Shown here: positions 22,485 through 33,338 of the stretch, piece after piece | Numbering within the stretch: the stretch's first letter is position 1 | Layout: each line of letters opens with the position of its first letter | Assembly: GCA_037447655.1 (NCBI GenBank) | Contig: JBBHKE010001844.1 | Location: 1-64,000, forward strand | Length of the DNA stretch: 64,000 bases | Origin: Zygnema cylindricum | Lineage: Eukaryota > Streptophyta > Zygnematophyceae > Zygnematales > Zygnemataceae | Reading direction: 5' to 3' | Program-made: the position numbers and the translations under genes | The notes under the pieces: generated by a model | Databases searched by the model: none | What the model saw: the letters and a program-made list of their open reading frames with translations, nothing else | What the model was told of the DNA's origin: nothing

Positions 22485-23550
22485 TGTAGAAAATGATGGT
22501 TCTTTTAGTATTTTCTAACTCTAAAATATAATATAGAAAAGAAGCCAAGGCAATCTACCTCTAACTCCTCTCTTCAACTCCCACACTTGTTGCAGTCACT
22601 GAAAGTTGGAGAGGAAGCTAGAGCCATGGCTACCTAGGCTTTCCACAAGTTTACGCGAAATAGATTAGTTGATCTACGGATTGGTAGTTTCTTTACTAAA
22701 AGGGGAGATGTCACATCCAGGATTTGATCCTCGTACTTGACGTCCGATAAAGCGGCCGGTATCCGGTAGACTTATCCATTAAGTCTAAGACTAGAGTTAC
22801 ATACTATATGGTTTGTTAGTTATTTAAATGGTGTCGCGTAGGATAATTCATTTAACGGCAACTGTTTACGGGATACATAGATTCAATTATGTAAAAGTAC
22901 AGATTACGGTTTGGATAAGAAACGAGTTCCGCGCATTTGTTTCTTTAAACAAAATAAATACCACGCAAGTATTTATGATGGCTACGATTGAAATTTGCAT
23001 TCAATCGGACGACCGAGAAGAATGCCGAGATCGCAGAAGAGAATCTCGGCGGTTTGTGGTCATCGCCACATTGGATGACACGTGGCACAACTAGATTGGA
23101 TCGCGGCATCTCTGGGGATTACGGGGCCGAATCCGGATATGACATGTGTCGACATTTAGGCCATGTCGTACTACATTCGTAAAGAAAGTACACCGGCAGC
23201 TGTACTTTTGTGTACGCCAGTGTAATATGATTGGTGCGTATATCAGTAGATAGAGTTTAAGAGAGAGATAGGACTTAGAAAAAATTGGTATATAGGACCC
23301 TCTCTCCAAGAGAGCTTTTGTACAAAAGGTCAACTTTGACCGTCCATAACTTACTGCTCAGGGGAGAAAATTCATAGATTGTTTTTGCTATCGACTCAGG
23401 GGAGTCTTACCTTCACAAGGGTTAAGGGGGTCAGAGTTTTTGTTTGCCAAGGTGGCAGTTATTTTGCCGAAACACAAAGGGGTCAGGGTTATCCTAGAGG
23501 CTTTGTGTGAGCTGCCTACTCTGAGGACCTATGGTTGTCTCAGAGTTGCA
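22485..23550 (+). mobile_element. Solo LTR, family C, inside LTR3
   Basis: Runs TGTAGAAAATGATGG to CAGAGTTGCA and is flanked by perfect 5-bp duplications TACTT at 22480-22484 and 23551-23555. Its last bases contain ATGGTTGTCTCAGAGTTGCA, a gag start like those of the other families (M-V-V-S-E-L-Q). It contains its own hairpin, CCATGG box and tRNA-like module. Confidence 0.88.
22533..22795 (-). ncRNA. Candidate antisense Pol III unit in solo LTR C
   Basis: Minus strand: D-arm GACTTAATGGATAAGTC (22785-22769) with a perfect 4-bp stem and a tRNA-Arg-like loop, a middle hairpin CCGGATA/TATCGG, and T-arm CGAGGATCAAATCCTGG (22733-22717) with four of five stem pairs. The CCATGG box (22629-22624) and hairpin with stem CTCTTCAACT / AGTTGGAGAG follow, then CTTCTTTTC near 22540. 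This is one of the clearest cloverleaf-like copies. Confidence 0.4.
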
Positions 23551-23860
23551 TACTTTACAGTCATGTGATTTGTTTGTACTTCAGTAGATAGTGTTGTGAG
23601 AGGGGTTTAGGACTTAGGAAAATCTGGTAGGTAGTCACCTCTCTCTAAGAGAACTTTGTATAAAATTGGCAGTTTTGCCGGCTCATAACTTATCGGTTAG
23701 TTGGACTTTTTCAGTGATTCTTTTAGCTACCCACTCAAGGGAGTCCAGGCTGCACAAGGGTGCAATGAAACTGTCAGTTTGCCTTCCTGGGCAGCGGTGG
23801 TTGTGGCTTGAAGTGGGTTAGTTAAATACTATCTACAGGCTTCCTGTATTTTGTGGTCGA

Positions 23861-25127
23861 ATGGAGGACACAGAATTTCAGGTTATGGACCCACCCTCTA
23901 GGGTGCCCACCTTCAATAGATCTGGGTTCATCTATTGGGAATCCATGATGATGGGAGCTTTGTGCGAAAAACGATACTCGGGTATCATTAGTGGACAAGT
24001 GAAACATCCACCTTCGGGAACTCCACCAAAATTTGGAGGAGTAGGGTTTCCTGCAGCAACAACTGCCACAGAGGAGGAGGCAGATGATGGGGACAATAGT
24101 GTGTCCGAAAATGGGAAAGGGAAGGAGACACCCCTCACTCCTATTGCCATAGTACCGGGAGCGGCGAGCGTGAAGACCGCGGAGAACGATACTCAAATGT
24201 GGGAGGATGTAAACATGGCTGCCAAGAACTTCATTCTGAGGCACATCACTCAAGCTTTGGCCACTCCTCATCTTCACATTTACAAGGCCGAGGAGTTGTT
24301 GGTGAGTTTGGTGGAGATTTAGAGAGCTAGAACAATTCAAGAGCTCTAGTTGGCTGAGCAAAAGCTAGTGAGTTACACTTACAAAGGAGGAAAGATGTTA
24401 GATTACTGTAATGATCTTTCTTGTTTGTATAGGGAGATGGAAAGTGCAGGATGGACAGGCAAAATGAAAATGAAAGTCTACACCTTTTTCATGAAGTTAC
24501 CAGATGAGTACGAGAACATAGTGTATCGAGTACAGGAAATGGCTGATAGTTATGGAAATGGAACACAGTGGTCAAGATGATACTTGTGCAAGAAAACACA
24601 ATGGAGATTAGGAGAGGAGGAAAGAGCATTCAAGCTCTAGCAGCAGGAGAGGACCGATGGGGGAAGGGCCCGAAGAAACAATACAAAAGGGAAAGAGATC
24701 ATTTTGGAGGACCGTGCCCCCCAAAGGGTCTTTGTCATTTTTGCAAAAAGCCGGGACACTTCATCGCAAACTGTGTCAAGCTGTCCAAGCTGAGGCTCCA
24801 AGAAAACCTTGGAGGGGGTTCTTCCGAAGGGAAGAAAAAGGCACTTGTGGTTACAAAAGTGACAGGAGAAACCGAGAATGAGTTTTCTGAGGAGGATGGG
24901 GAGCATCTTCTTGACAAGAATCTGGAGGAGAAGGAGATCTCTCGTAGACAGAAATGTGCCCTTGGAGCAATTCGGGAGGCTCCACAAGAAGGATGGATCA
25001 TCGACTCAGGTGCATCCATGCATATGTGTCGTTATAAGGAACTCTTCACTATGCTAAGAAAGATCCCTACTGTAGAGATAAAGTATGGGGATGGGAGAGT
25101 GGTTACTATAGATTTAGTGGGATCATA
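23861..25127 (+). pseudogene. A3 gag and protease
   Basis: Most complete gag of the array: MEDTEFQVMDPPSRVPTFN, FIYWESMMMGALCEKRYSG, an acidic SVSENGKGKET region, LRHITQALATPHLHIYKAEE, then a stop at 24320 and a frameshift near 24550. The second half has a full zinc knuckle CHFCKKPGHFIANC (about 24735-24776), an acidic linker and the protease motif WIIDSGASMHMC (about 24990-25030) with intact D-S-G-A, ending in a stop at 25126. Gag forms the particle and the protease cuts the polyprotein; neither can be made whole here. Confidence 0.8.
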
Positions 25128-26629
25128 AGATCTAAAATTCTAAGTGGAGGGTAAGACTTCTCTACTTACATTCTCAAATGTACTCTACATTCCTCAGCTG
25201 AGTAAATATCTTGTCTCTACGTTTGTGTTAGATGACAAAGAGTTTGATACCTTCACTAAAAAGGGAGTCTTTACAGCTAAGTGTGTGAATGAAGTTTACT
25301 TCACGGCCGATAAAGGTAACAAAGGAATGTTTAGGCTTAACCTGAGTAATGAAAAGAAGAATGATTATTATGTTGGTGTTCCTAAGTTGATGATTTGGCA
25401 TAAGCGGTTGGGGCATGTGCATTTTGATAGGTTGAGGGAAATGAAAAAGCTTGGGGTAGTAGAAGGCATTCAGTTTGGGGATAATAAAATGATGGATGAT
25501 TGTAGTGGTTGTGCTCAAGGTAAGGCTCACAAACTTCCCTTTCCCAAAGCCGCCACATATAGAGGTGAGAAAGTATTAGATTTGGTCCACACACATATTT
25601 GGGGACCTGCAAAAGTACCTTTGGTTGGAGGAAAGAGGTTTATGATAACAATAACCGATGACTGGTCTAGATACTCTAAAGTCTACTTTCTAAAAACAAA
25701 GTCTGAAGCATCAACTTACTTCTAAAAATATAAAGCGTGGAGTGAAAAGTTGCATAAAACCCCCATTTAGAGGATAAAAAGGATAATGGGGGGGAATATA
25801 ATTCCAAACACTTTGAGGAATATCTGAGATATAAGGGAGTGCAGCACCAGAAAACTGTACCATATAACCCGGAACAAAATGGGGTAGCAGAGAGATTGAA
25901 TCAAACACTAGGAGATAGAGCATGTAGTATGTTGGCCGACAAAAAAATAGGAAAGAAATTTTGGGTAGAAGCAATGAACTGTGCCAACTACATTAAGAAT
26001 AGAGTCCTTACCTCAGCTGTAAAAGGAAAGACACCTTATGAGAGATGGGTTGAAAAGAAACCAGATATTTCACACCTTAAAGTGTTCGGTAGCCAAGTTA
26101 ACCGTCTTCACACAGATAGGAAAAATTCGAAACTAGATGCTAAGGGAAAACCTGGATACTTAGTGGGATATGATGAGGATGTTAACGGGTATAGAGTCTA
26201 TGACTTAGGAAAGAAGGATATCATCTTGGTCAAACACATAGCTGTCATGGATGAAGGAAAGTCATTTGATCCCTTCAAATATATAAAGAATATAAAAATC
26301 AGATTCGAGTCCGAAAGTGAGGAGAACTCGGTCGTTCCCGAAAGGGACATGAGTGAAACCGTGATTGCAAATTCATGGGAGATCCGAGATACAAAAGACT
26401 CACCGAAGACCTCACATACTCTTATGGACCTCGAGGAGATAGAAGAAGCGGGACCACAACCGGCTTCCATGGACAGGGGAGCCGATGAGATTGTGAGAAG
26501 AAACCCAAGACTTCCATCTATTCCAGCTTTTAAGTTTGAGGAAGGAAGGAGGAGCAACAAAACGATTCAGGAAAAACAGGTCGCTCATAAGGTAACAAAG
26601 CTATCTCACCCAGATGAGCCTCAGTCTTA
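25128..26629 (+). pseudogene. A3 integrase
   Basis: GAG-pre-integrase with WHKRLGHVHFDRLREM and DDCSGCAQGKAH (HHCC site) near 25400-25530. The first catalytic Asp is His (HTHIWGP where relatives have HTDIWGP). A stop at 25723 and a frameshift disrupt the RSDNGG motif near 25770. The C-terminal half 25839-26629 is open: GVAERLNQTLGDRA (third catalytic Glu), FWVEAMNCANYIKNRV, VFGSQ, GKPGYLVGYDE, and a basic RRSNKTIQEKQ end. Dead by two independent changes. Confidence 0.8.
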
Positions 26630-26632
26630 GTC

Positions 26633-28199
26633 GGAGGCTGTGAATAGTCCAGAGAAAGAAATATGGATTAGAGCCATAAATGATGAGATGGCTTTTATCA
26701 CTGAAGCAGATACTTGGGAACTAGCGGATTGTCCTCCAGACAGAAAACATATTGGATGTAAATGGGTATTTAAACTAAAACTGAACCTAGATAATACCAT
26801 TGAGAGATATAAGGCTCCATTGGTAGCGAAGGGGTTCACCCAAAAAAAGGGGATTGACTATGAGGAGACCTTTGCTCTAGTTGTACGGTTTCCATCAGTA
26901 AGGATTCTCCTATGTGTGGCAGCAGCGGAAGACATGGAAATACACCAGATGGACATTAAATATGCTTTTCTTAAAAGTGAGTTAGAGGAAGAAATTTTCA
27001 TGAGGCAACCCGAGAGGTTCGTGGAAGAAGGAGAAGAGAGCAAAGTCTGCAGGCTCATAATGTCTTTATATCGACTGAAGCAAGCTCCCTTACAGTGGAA
27101 TAAGAAACTATTTGTGTTTCTCACCGATCTGGGATATATCCGTATCAGCTCTGACTATTTTATCTATATGTTTGAAGATGAGAATGGTGTCATTTTTATT
27201 GCAATTTATGTGGATGATCTGCTTGTGTTGAGTAAGTCTTTGGAGAAGATCAATAGGCTAAAGAAAGATCTTAGGGGTAAATTTGATATGAAGGATTTAG
27301 GGGAGGCAAATTATATTTTGGGGATCCAAATGGAGAGAGATAGGGGGAAGAAGATTATCAGACTTACTCAGAAAGAAACAATAGGTAATGTCCTTGAGAA
27401 ATTCCAGATGGAAAATGCTAACAGTTGTACCACTCCGATGGACTTGAAAAAAATAAGTGATGGGAGTTTAGAAGGAGGATTGATGATGTTAGACGATCAA
27501 ATGAGTCCAGAGGAGAGAGAGTTCATGAAGTCTATCCCTTATAGACAGGTTGTAGGAAGTTTAATCTATTTTATGAACAGTACCACGCCGGACATAGCGG
27601 CAGCATTTGGAGTACTCGGTAGGAGACTTAATGATCCTAGGAAGAGAGATTGGGAGGCAGCCAAGAGAGTCATGAGATATCTGGTTGGAACTAGAGAATT
27701 ATGGTTGCATTTTGGAGGGGAGCACACTGATATCACCACTTGGAGTGATGCTAGTTATGGGGATACACCTATGAGAAGATGCACTTCTGGATATGTTTTG
27801 TATGTGGGGGAAGGTGCTTGCTGTTGGAGCAGTAAGCAACAAAAGGTGGTTGCTCAGTCTGCTATGGAGGTTGAGTATATGGCGTCTTGTTCTGGTGTAA
27901 AAGAACTAATGTGGGTGAAGTCATTTTTGCAATAATTGGGATATATGAAGGAGGAAGTGCATGAAATCTTTTGCGATAATCAAGCAGCAATCTCAATTGT
28001 AGCCAATCCAAAACACTATTTCAAAGCAAAACATATGGACATAAGATTAAGCTTCGTAAGAGAAAAAGTTGAAAATAAAATTTTAAATCTTGTGTATAGA
28101 CCTGATGAAGAAATGGTGGCTGACATGATGACCAAACCTGTGCCCTCTCCTAAATTAAAATATTGTCGGGAGAAATGCGGGTTAAAAGAAAAATTATAA
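26633..28199 (+). pseudogene. A3 reverse transcriptase and RNase H (nearly open)
   Basis: A 431-codon frame at 26640-27935 covers the reverse transcriptase and most of RNase H. Landmarks are CKWVFKLKLNLDNTIERYKA, HQMDIKYAFLKSEL, SLYRLKQAPLQWNKK, AIYVDDLLVLSK (YVDD site), GEANYILGIQMERD, PYRQVVGSLIYFMNS, WSDASYGDTPMRR, QSAMEVEYMAS. A stop at 27933 in place of Gln precedes the last segment (CDNQAAI, KHYFKAKHMDIRL, MMTKPVPSPKLKYCREKC) to 28199. FALVVRF replaces the usual F-S/T-P-V-V-R-F. It is the best preserved pol of the array. Confidence 0.85.
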
Positions 28200-28221
28200 T
28201 TAGACTAGAAAATAAGGGGAG

Positions 28222-29254
28222 TGTTGAAATTTATAGATTTTTAGAGTGTTTTCTAGGTTTAAATATGTTAGTATAAAATGAAAAGAAAAGGACGGGCAAC
28301 CTACCTCCACTTCCTCTCTCTAGCCCCCAAACTTGTTCTAGTCACTGAATGATAGAGAGGGAGGTTGATCCATGGCTGCCTTAGTTCAAACAGGCAGTTA
28401 TTTTTAGTAGGTTACTAAAAATATACTTGACGGACCCGAGATTTGATCCCGGTAGCTGCGTTTCGTCAAGTTGGACGATAGCTGTCAGCTTTATCCTGTT
28501 AGACTAGGACCAATGCTAAATGCTATAGTATGTGACAGATATATATATTTAGAGAGGAACAAATCCATTTAACTAAAACTGTATAAGGCATGCATAGATA
28601 CAGTTTTATGAAAGTACAAAGTACGATACTATTTCAAAACGGATACCACGCATTTTGTTCCGACAACGAAACAAATGTCGCGCAAGTATTTATAACGGCT
28701 AAGATTGCATCTCGCTGCAAATCCAACGGCGCACATCATCGCCGAAATCCCAGAGTGGTCACTTTGGCGTTTAGTGACGTGGCATGACTTGGAGCCACGT
28801 GGAGAGATGACATTCGGTCATGAGAATTCCGAGGAATGTACTGACGAGTAAAAAGTAGACACGCGTCCGCTTAATAGCTTTGTCGTACATAGGCCGTACA
28901 AAAGGTACACGGGCAGTAGTACTTTTTGGTACGGTATTGTAATCTGATTGGTCCGTACTTTAGATAGAAGTTATTAGAGGGAATCAAGACTTAGAAAATT
29001 TTGATAGGTAGTCACCTCTCCCTTTTAGAGTTTGTACAAATTGGCAATTTTACTGCCTCATAATTATCGGCTGGTTCGTCGTTTTTAGTGATTCTTTTTT
29101 CTACGAACTCAAGGGAGTCTAGGCTGCATAGGGGTGTAGTCAAACTATCATTTTGCCTTCAAGGACAGGAGTCGTTGTGGCTTGAAGTGGGTTAGTTAAA
29201 TACTATCTAGAGGCTTTTTGTGTTCTATGGTCCAATGTAGGACACAGAATTGCA
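28222..29254 (+). mobile_element. LTR4 of array A (3' LTR of A3)
   Basis: Starts TGTTGAAATTTATAG after AAAATAAGGGGAG and ends ACAGAATTGCA at 29254 with no primer site after it, so it is a terminal 3' LTR. The gag ATG is decayed to ATGTAG near 29235. It carries the hairpin, CCATGG box and the best A-box/T-arm module of array A. Confidence 0.82.
28277..28515 (-). ncRNA. Candidate antisense Pol III unit in LTR4
   Basis: Minus strand: TAGTCTAACAG (28506-28496) fits the A-box consensus TRGYNNARNNG exactly. T-arm CCGGGATCAAATCTCGG (28452-28436) has five stem pairs (one G-T). The CCATGG box and hairpin 28372-28305 follow, then CTTTTCTTTTC at 28290-28280. No acceptor stem. Confidence 0.4.
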
Positions 29255-29347
29255 GAAGGAAAGAGAGGGTGAGGGAGGGAATGTGGGGGCAAATGAGGTT
29301 CTGGAGGGCAAGAAAAGGGGGAGGCAGTGAATTTTATGTGAATTTCT
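29255..29347. other. Purine-rich junction between array A and element I
   Basis: About 90 bp of G/A-rich sequence between the LTR4 end and the interrupted protease of element I. Origin unknown. Confidence 0.4.
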
Positions 29348-30343
29348 TTATTTAGTAAACCACCTCTTATCTTTGCACATATGCATTGAGGCCCTTGAGT
29401 CTATAATCCACTCATCCTCAAGTGGATCCCTCTTACCTCTAAAAGCACACTCCTGTCTCCGTAGAATGTTTGCATGCTTCTCAGTGGTTTTTGGTTTAAG
29501 AAGAAGCTCCTCTAGCTCCTCTTCCAGTTCGGTCACGTCATCTTGTTCCTCGTCATGAGTTTGAGTGAGAAAAGCTTTTTTCTTTCCTTTATCTTTTGAG
29601 GAACCTTGTCCATCTTTCAGTCGGAGATCTGCAAGCTTGACACAATCTGCCATATAACGGTCTTGCTTAATACTCCACTTTCCTTACCGGCTACTTTGTT
29701 CCAGCTATAGATTTCATTACAAGTATCAGATTCAGAACTAAGTTAATATTGATGGAAGTTCGGTACTCTTTTCACTAAAATCATTCCCTAATTGGTCATC
29801 TCTAATTTGAATAGCATTACGATTGTAAATTGAGCATAATGCTTTTTGCATTTCTTTCGGTAAGTATATTGAAGCCTGCTTTGACCACATTTACGCTTTA
29901 AGTCACCGCCGTCAATCCCCTTCACTATACTTTAGAGACTTAAGAGCTTAGCCACCTTGTCCTTATAGTTCCAATTTTCATATTCTGACCATTCGGCCTG
30001 ACTCCTAGTCACCATTGCTGATGGTGTTGGTGTCGGTATCGTCCTTGACAATCGAGTCCCTCGAGAAGCAACTCCTCCTTTTTCTCTTTCCATTCCTACC
30101 CTTCCTCTTCATCGTTCGTGATGGTGGCTGATGTTTTAACAGTTTTTTTGACGGAGGTGCCAAAAAAACGTGTTCCTAAAAACCTAGGTGGAGGTGGGCA
30201 TCGTATTTGCCGGACACTATGCCCCATAGGTGCTTCTCAAAAATTTCTCCCTCCACCATCATTTCCCAATAAAGAAAGTATGATCTATTAAATATAGGCA
30301 CCCTAGAGGGTGGGCCCATAACATGAAATCTTGTGGTCTCCAT
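29348..30343 (-). pseudogene. Element I gag and protease remnant
   Basis: Minus strand from ATG 30343 (within its LTR): METTRFHVMGPPSRVPIFN, FLYWEMMVEGEIFEKHLWG, then many stops. The last part (29653-29348) reads MADCVKLADLRLKDGQGSS, an acidic linker EEQDDVTELEEELEELLL, and WIIDSRASMHMC. In the protease motif the Gly of D-S-G is Arg, which should abolish activity. The zinc knuckle region is broken. No integrase or polymerase remains. Confidence 0.72.
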
Positions 30344-31206
30344 TAGCCCACAGAATGAGCAGCCTATGTAAAACCTCTAAGATAATATTTGACACTTTCA
30401 CTTTCCCACTGAATAAGTGCCGCCATACACAAACATTCTTACCTCCTCGCCTTTAGAGGATAAGACTCTTGAGTCAAACCCAGTGAATCACCAATTTGCT
30501 CTCCTAAAGAAGTTATGGGTCGACAAAGACGGTCATAAATACAAAAGGTCACCCAGAAGGCCTCAACACGCAAGTTCCTTTAATTCACTACAACTTTTAG
30601 TACTCTCACCTTCGGCCGTGGGTATATAGTTAAGGTGCGCTGGTCGACAGGCCTTTGTCCAATTACAACATGGCCTTGTGGTTGACACTTATCAATTAGA
30701 AGCCATCGTTCTTCCTTCCATCCTTTCCAGCATCCAATGATGTGGCGCCACGTGGCACAACGCACCGCTATGTTCAAAAACCGCCAAAGATTCATTCGCG
30801 TTTGGCAACGGGTGACGATGTCCGTCCAATCATGTATTTTACATGGTTAGATTCGCGTCCGTGAGCGCTGTTTGACTATAGATGTCGTTTCGTCAATTTT
30901 GGTATGTTTTAATGAAAGTGACGTTTTGCGTAACACTTTAAATACATAGCAAACTGAATACGTGTATCGTTTCGTTAACGCCTTAATTGTTAAGGTGTAC
31001 GTCTAAGTAATATTATGTAATCCCAGGTTAAAATCTCGTTCATGGCAACATTTTGGCAATTTATTAATCTGTTGGCAATGTATTAATCTGTCTGCATGTC
31101 TGCCTTTTACTTTTCTGACTATGGCGGCAACCATGGTGACTCTCTCTCTCCCTCTTCACTCTAGAGTCTAAACTAAGAAGTGAATATTAATTATTTCTTT
31201 TAAACA
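30324..31206 (-). mobile_element. Element I LTR (minus strand), inserted in element D integrase
   Basis: Sense start TGTTTAAAAGAAATAA at 31206, end ...AAGATTTCA at 30324, followed by the primer-like TGTTATGGGCCC. It abuts the D integrase frame at 31207 (AAGAT). The other side of the insertion is lost, so no target duplication can be confirmed. Confidence 0.7.
30978..31201 (+). ncRNA. Degraded antisense tRNA-like unit in LTR I
   Basis: Plus strand: CCTTAATTGTTAAGG (D-arm-like, 30981-30995), CAGGTTAAAATCTCG (B-box-like, 31024-31038), a 19-bp tandem repeat (TTGGCAATTTATTAATCTG, 31053 and 31072), and GGCAACCATGGTGAC with CTCTCTCTC. The conserved loop ACTTGT...CACTGA is missing. Likely inactive. 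Confidence 0.22.
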
Positions 31207-32416
31207 AAGATCTAGTTTCTAATGTGTTCCTAATATATGTTGCAGTTTGATAAGTTTCAGCCCAAAAACTTAGCATCTACTCCTTTATCAGCCATCATAG
31301 TTTTCACACTCTTTGTTAGAGTTCTATTCAATCTTTGTGAGACTCCATTCTGCTTAGGAGTATATGGAACAATGAATTGATGAGAGATACCATTTTCTTT
31401 TAAATAAGCAGCAAATTCATTGGAAGTATATTTACCTCTATTATCAGATCTTAGAGAAATAATTGATCTGCTGTGAAGCTTTTCTACCCAGATCCGAAAG
31501 TGTTGAAAGTGGGTGAAGACCTCCTTTTTCTCTTTCATAAAATAGATCCGGTTGAATTTGGAGAAGTCGTCTGTGAATGTAACAAAGTATTTGCTCCTAG
31601 CCAGAGATAGTATTTTGGAGGGTCCCCACACATCTGAATGAATAAGCTCTAAGAGATTAGTTGCTCTGAAATCTGTGATTTGAGGTAAGGGAAGTTTATG
31701 AAGCTTACCCAGAGCACAGCCATCACAAATATTCGGTTGTTGTTGACCAAGTTTATCTCCTTCAACCATATCATTCTCTACCATCACTTCGAGCATATCG
31801 TTTTAAACATGGCCCAATCTCTTATGCCATAAAAATTTATCAGATAAGACATTGGAGTAAGCAAAAGAAGTTATATTCACCAAGTCCATCCGGTACAAGT
31901 TGTTAAAGCCTTTAGTTCTCATTATAGCTACCCCTCCCTCTTTGCTGACTATTTTTTTTCCTTCCTTCTAAAGTATTTCAAAGCCTCTACTTTCTTCAAC
32001 TGATGTACAAAACAAATTCTTTTTAAACTAAGGGACATACACCACATTATAGAGAGTTCTACGGACTGCCTGTCAATCTATCTCACACATAAAAATGACA
32101 GTCCCTTGGGCTTTTGCTTCAACTGTGGCACCACAAGTATAGTAGATCTGTCTAGTGGGGATAGGTTGTAAATCTGTGAATGAAGCCTTGTTCCAGCACA
32201 TATGGGAAGAGCATCCGGAGTTTATGATCCATCTGTGGTCTTTGACTCCCTCCATCAATTTTACAAGAGCGAAGAACTATTTGTTGTCAGTTTTTGGAAA
32301 ATTGACAACATCCAACGCATTTCCCATATTGACTGATTCCGGCTCTAGTGTGTCAGCTGAAAATGCCTCAGTTTTGGAAGGGGGTAGCGGTGGTGTAAAA
32401 AGTGGCCTTTGTGGTG
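31207..32416 (-). pseudogene. Element D protease and integrase remnant
   Basis: Minus strand, downstream part of element D. The protease motif IINSGCSSHMC (about 32230) has Asn for the catalytic Asp. Then come KNLFCTSVEESRGFE, LWHKRLGHV and ICDGCALGKLHKLP (HHCC site). The integrase core (31796-31257) has HSDVWGP, LRSDNRGKYTS and GVSQRLN, the last with Gln in place of the third catalytic Glu. A stop follows KFLG and the frame is cut at 31206 by element I. The matching gag lies at 38240-38980, beyond B1. Confidence 0.75.
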
Positions 32417-32421
32417 TGTAG

Positions 32422-33178
32422 TGTTATTCTACAACCACCGGTGCAGGTGGAGGAGCAGCAGTAGTAGTAGAAGTAGACATGATACACTCTCAGAAGCTAT
32501 CAAGAATCCCACCAAAACAGCTGTTCTTAAGTGCTCACCAATTCTTATACAAGCATCCAAACCTCACAAAACTCTATCAAAATATAGAGTAGCATAAACA
32601 CTGACAACTCCCAAAGTTTCAACACAATTGACCCGAGAACACTCAAGATATAATACTAAAAAGTTTCCCAAAAATTGTTTGCAGTTTTACTACTTCGAAG
32701 TCTGGAAACGTTATATGTTCTGAGTCCTAAGTCTTATACTTGTGTTGCATTGGCAATACCAATGTACTTGAGAGATACGTCAAACCACCAAGCTACCACT
32801 AATCTGTCAAGCTACCACTAAGCTATCACTAAACTACCACTGAGCTATCACTAAGCTACCACTGAGTCACCCACTAAGTTACCACTGAGTAACCCACTAA
32901 GTTGACTAGAATCGTATCTATCGCAGTTGATCTATTCTGTACATAATCACATTAAGAATATCAGACACTGTGTTGTCCATACGGATCATATCAAATATTG
33001 TTGTGGTTGCGTTGTCCTGTCTGTGTTGCAGTTTCGCTGCGGCGCTGCTATGCTGCAGCGCTGCTCTGCCGCTGCGCTGCTCTGTCTGTATAGCAGTTGC
33101 GCTGCTCTGTCTGAATAGCAGCAACGCTGCTGTGCTGCTGCGCTGCTCTGAGACTGAAAGCTTTCCAAAAAGACAACA
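32422..33178 (-). mobile_element. B1 3' LTR
   Basis: Sense start TGTTGTCTTTTTGGAAAGC (33178), end ...GTAGAATAACA (32422). U3 holds an array of GCAGC/GCGCTG-type short repeats (33010-33160). A TATA-like TATAAGACTTAGGACTC is near 32720-32745. It includes the gag ATG and about 20 codons (MSTSTTTAAPPPAPVVVE). Confidence 0.83.
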
Positions 33179-33338
33179 CTCCCCTAAAGCTTTAGACTCA
33201 GTATATCGACGCAGCTGCGATGTTAAACTAGCGCAGCATCGCAGCATAGCAATATAACAATTAGTAAGTCACCCAGTCCAACCATATCTCAATGGTGGAC
33301 TTATCGCAGAGTGGCAGTATAGCAGTGCAGCAATTCAA

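Larger units (their letters stand above)
21811..23880 (+). mobile_element. LTR3 of array A (shared by A2 and A3), split by a solo LTR
   Basis: Begins TGTTGAAATTAATAG after AAAATAAGGGGAG and ends AGAATTTCA before the primer site GGTTATGGACCCA at 23881. The solo LTR at 22485-23550 interrupts U3. Without it the LTR is about 1 kb, like LTR1 and LTR2. A TATAAAA box lies at 23659-23665, and the gag ATG at 23861 is within the LTR. Confidence 0.82.
10188..29254 (+). mobile_element. Tandem array of three copia elements sharing LTRs (A1-A2-A3)
   Basis: Order: LTR1 (10188-11194), A1 internal, LTR2 (15491-16492), A2 internal, LTR3 (21811-23880), A3 internal, LTR4 (28222-29254). LTR2 and LTR3 each have a polypurine tract (AAAATAAGGGGAG or close) on their left and a primer binding site on their right, so each serves as the 3' LTR of one element and the 5' LTR of the next. 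The flanks CATTC (left) and GAAGG (right) do not match as a target duplication. Unequal recombination between LTRs, or insertion of a multimer, could produce this. Confidence 0.8.

Noticed and set aside
10188-29254. Retrovirus with an envelope gene
   Set aside because: Domain order is protease, integrase, reverse transcriptase, RNase H (copia type), and no frame lies between RNase H and the polypurine tract.
29255-29347. Missing part of the frame at 9526-10187 on the far side of the array
   Set aside because: The sequence after LTR4 is purine-rich and then minus-strand gag of element I, with no continuation of that frame.
32970-33257. Plus-strand open frame rich in C and A codons
   Set aside because: It is a shadow of the GCAGC/GCGCTG repeat block in the B1 LTR and has no start context or domain.
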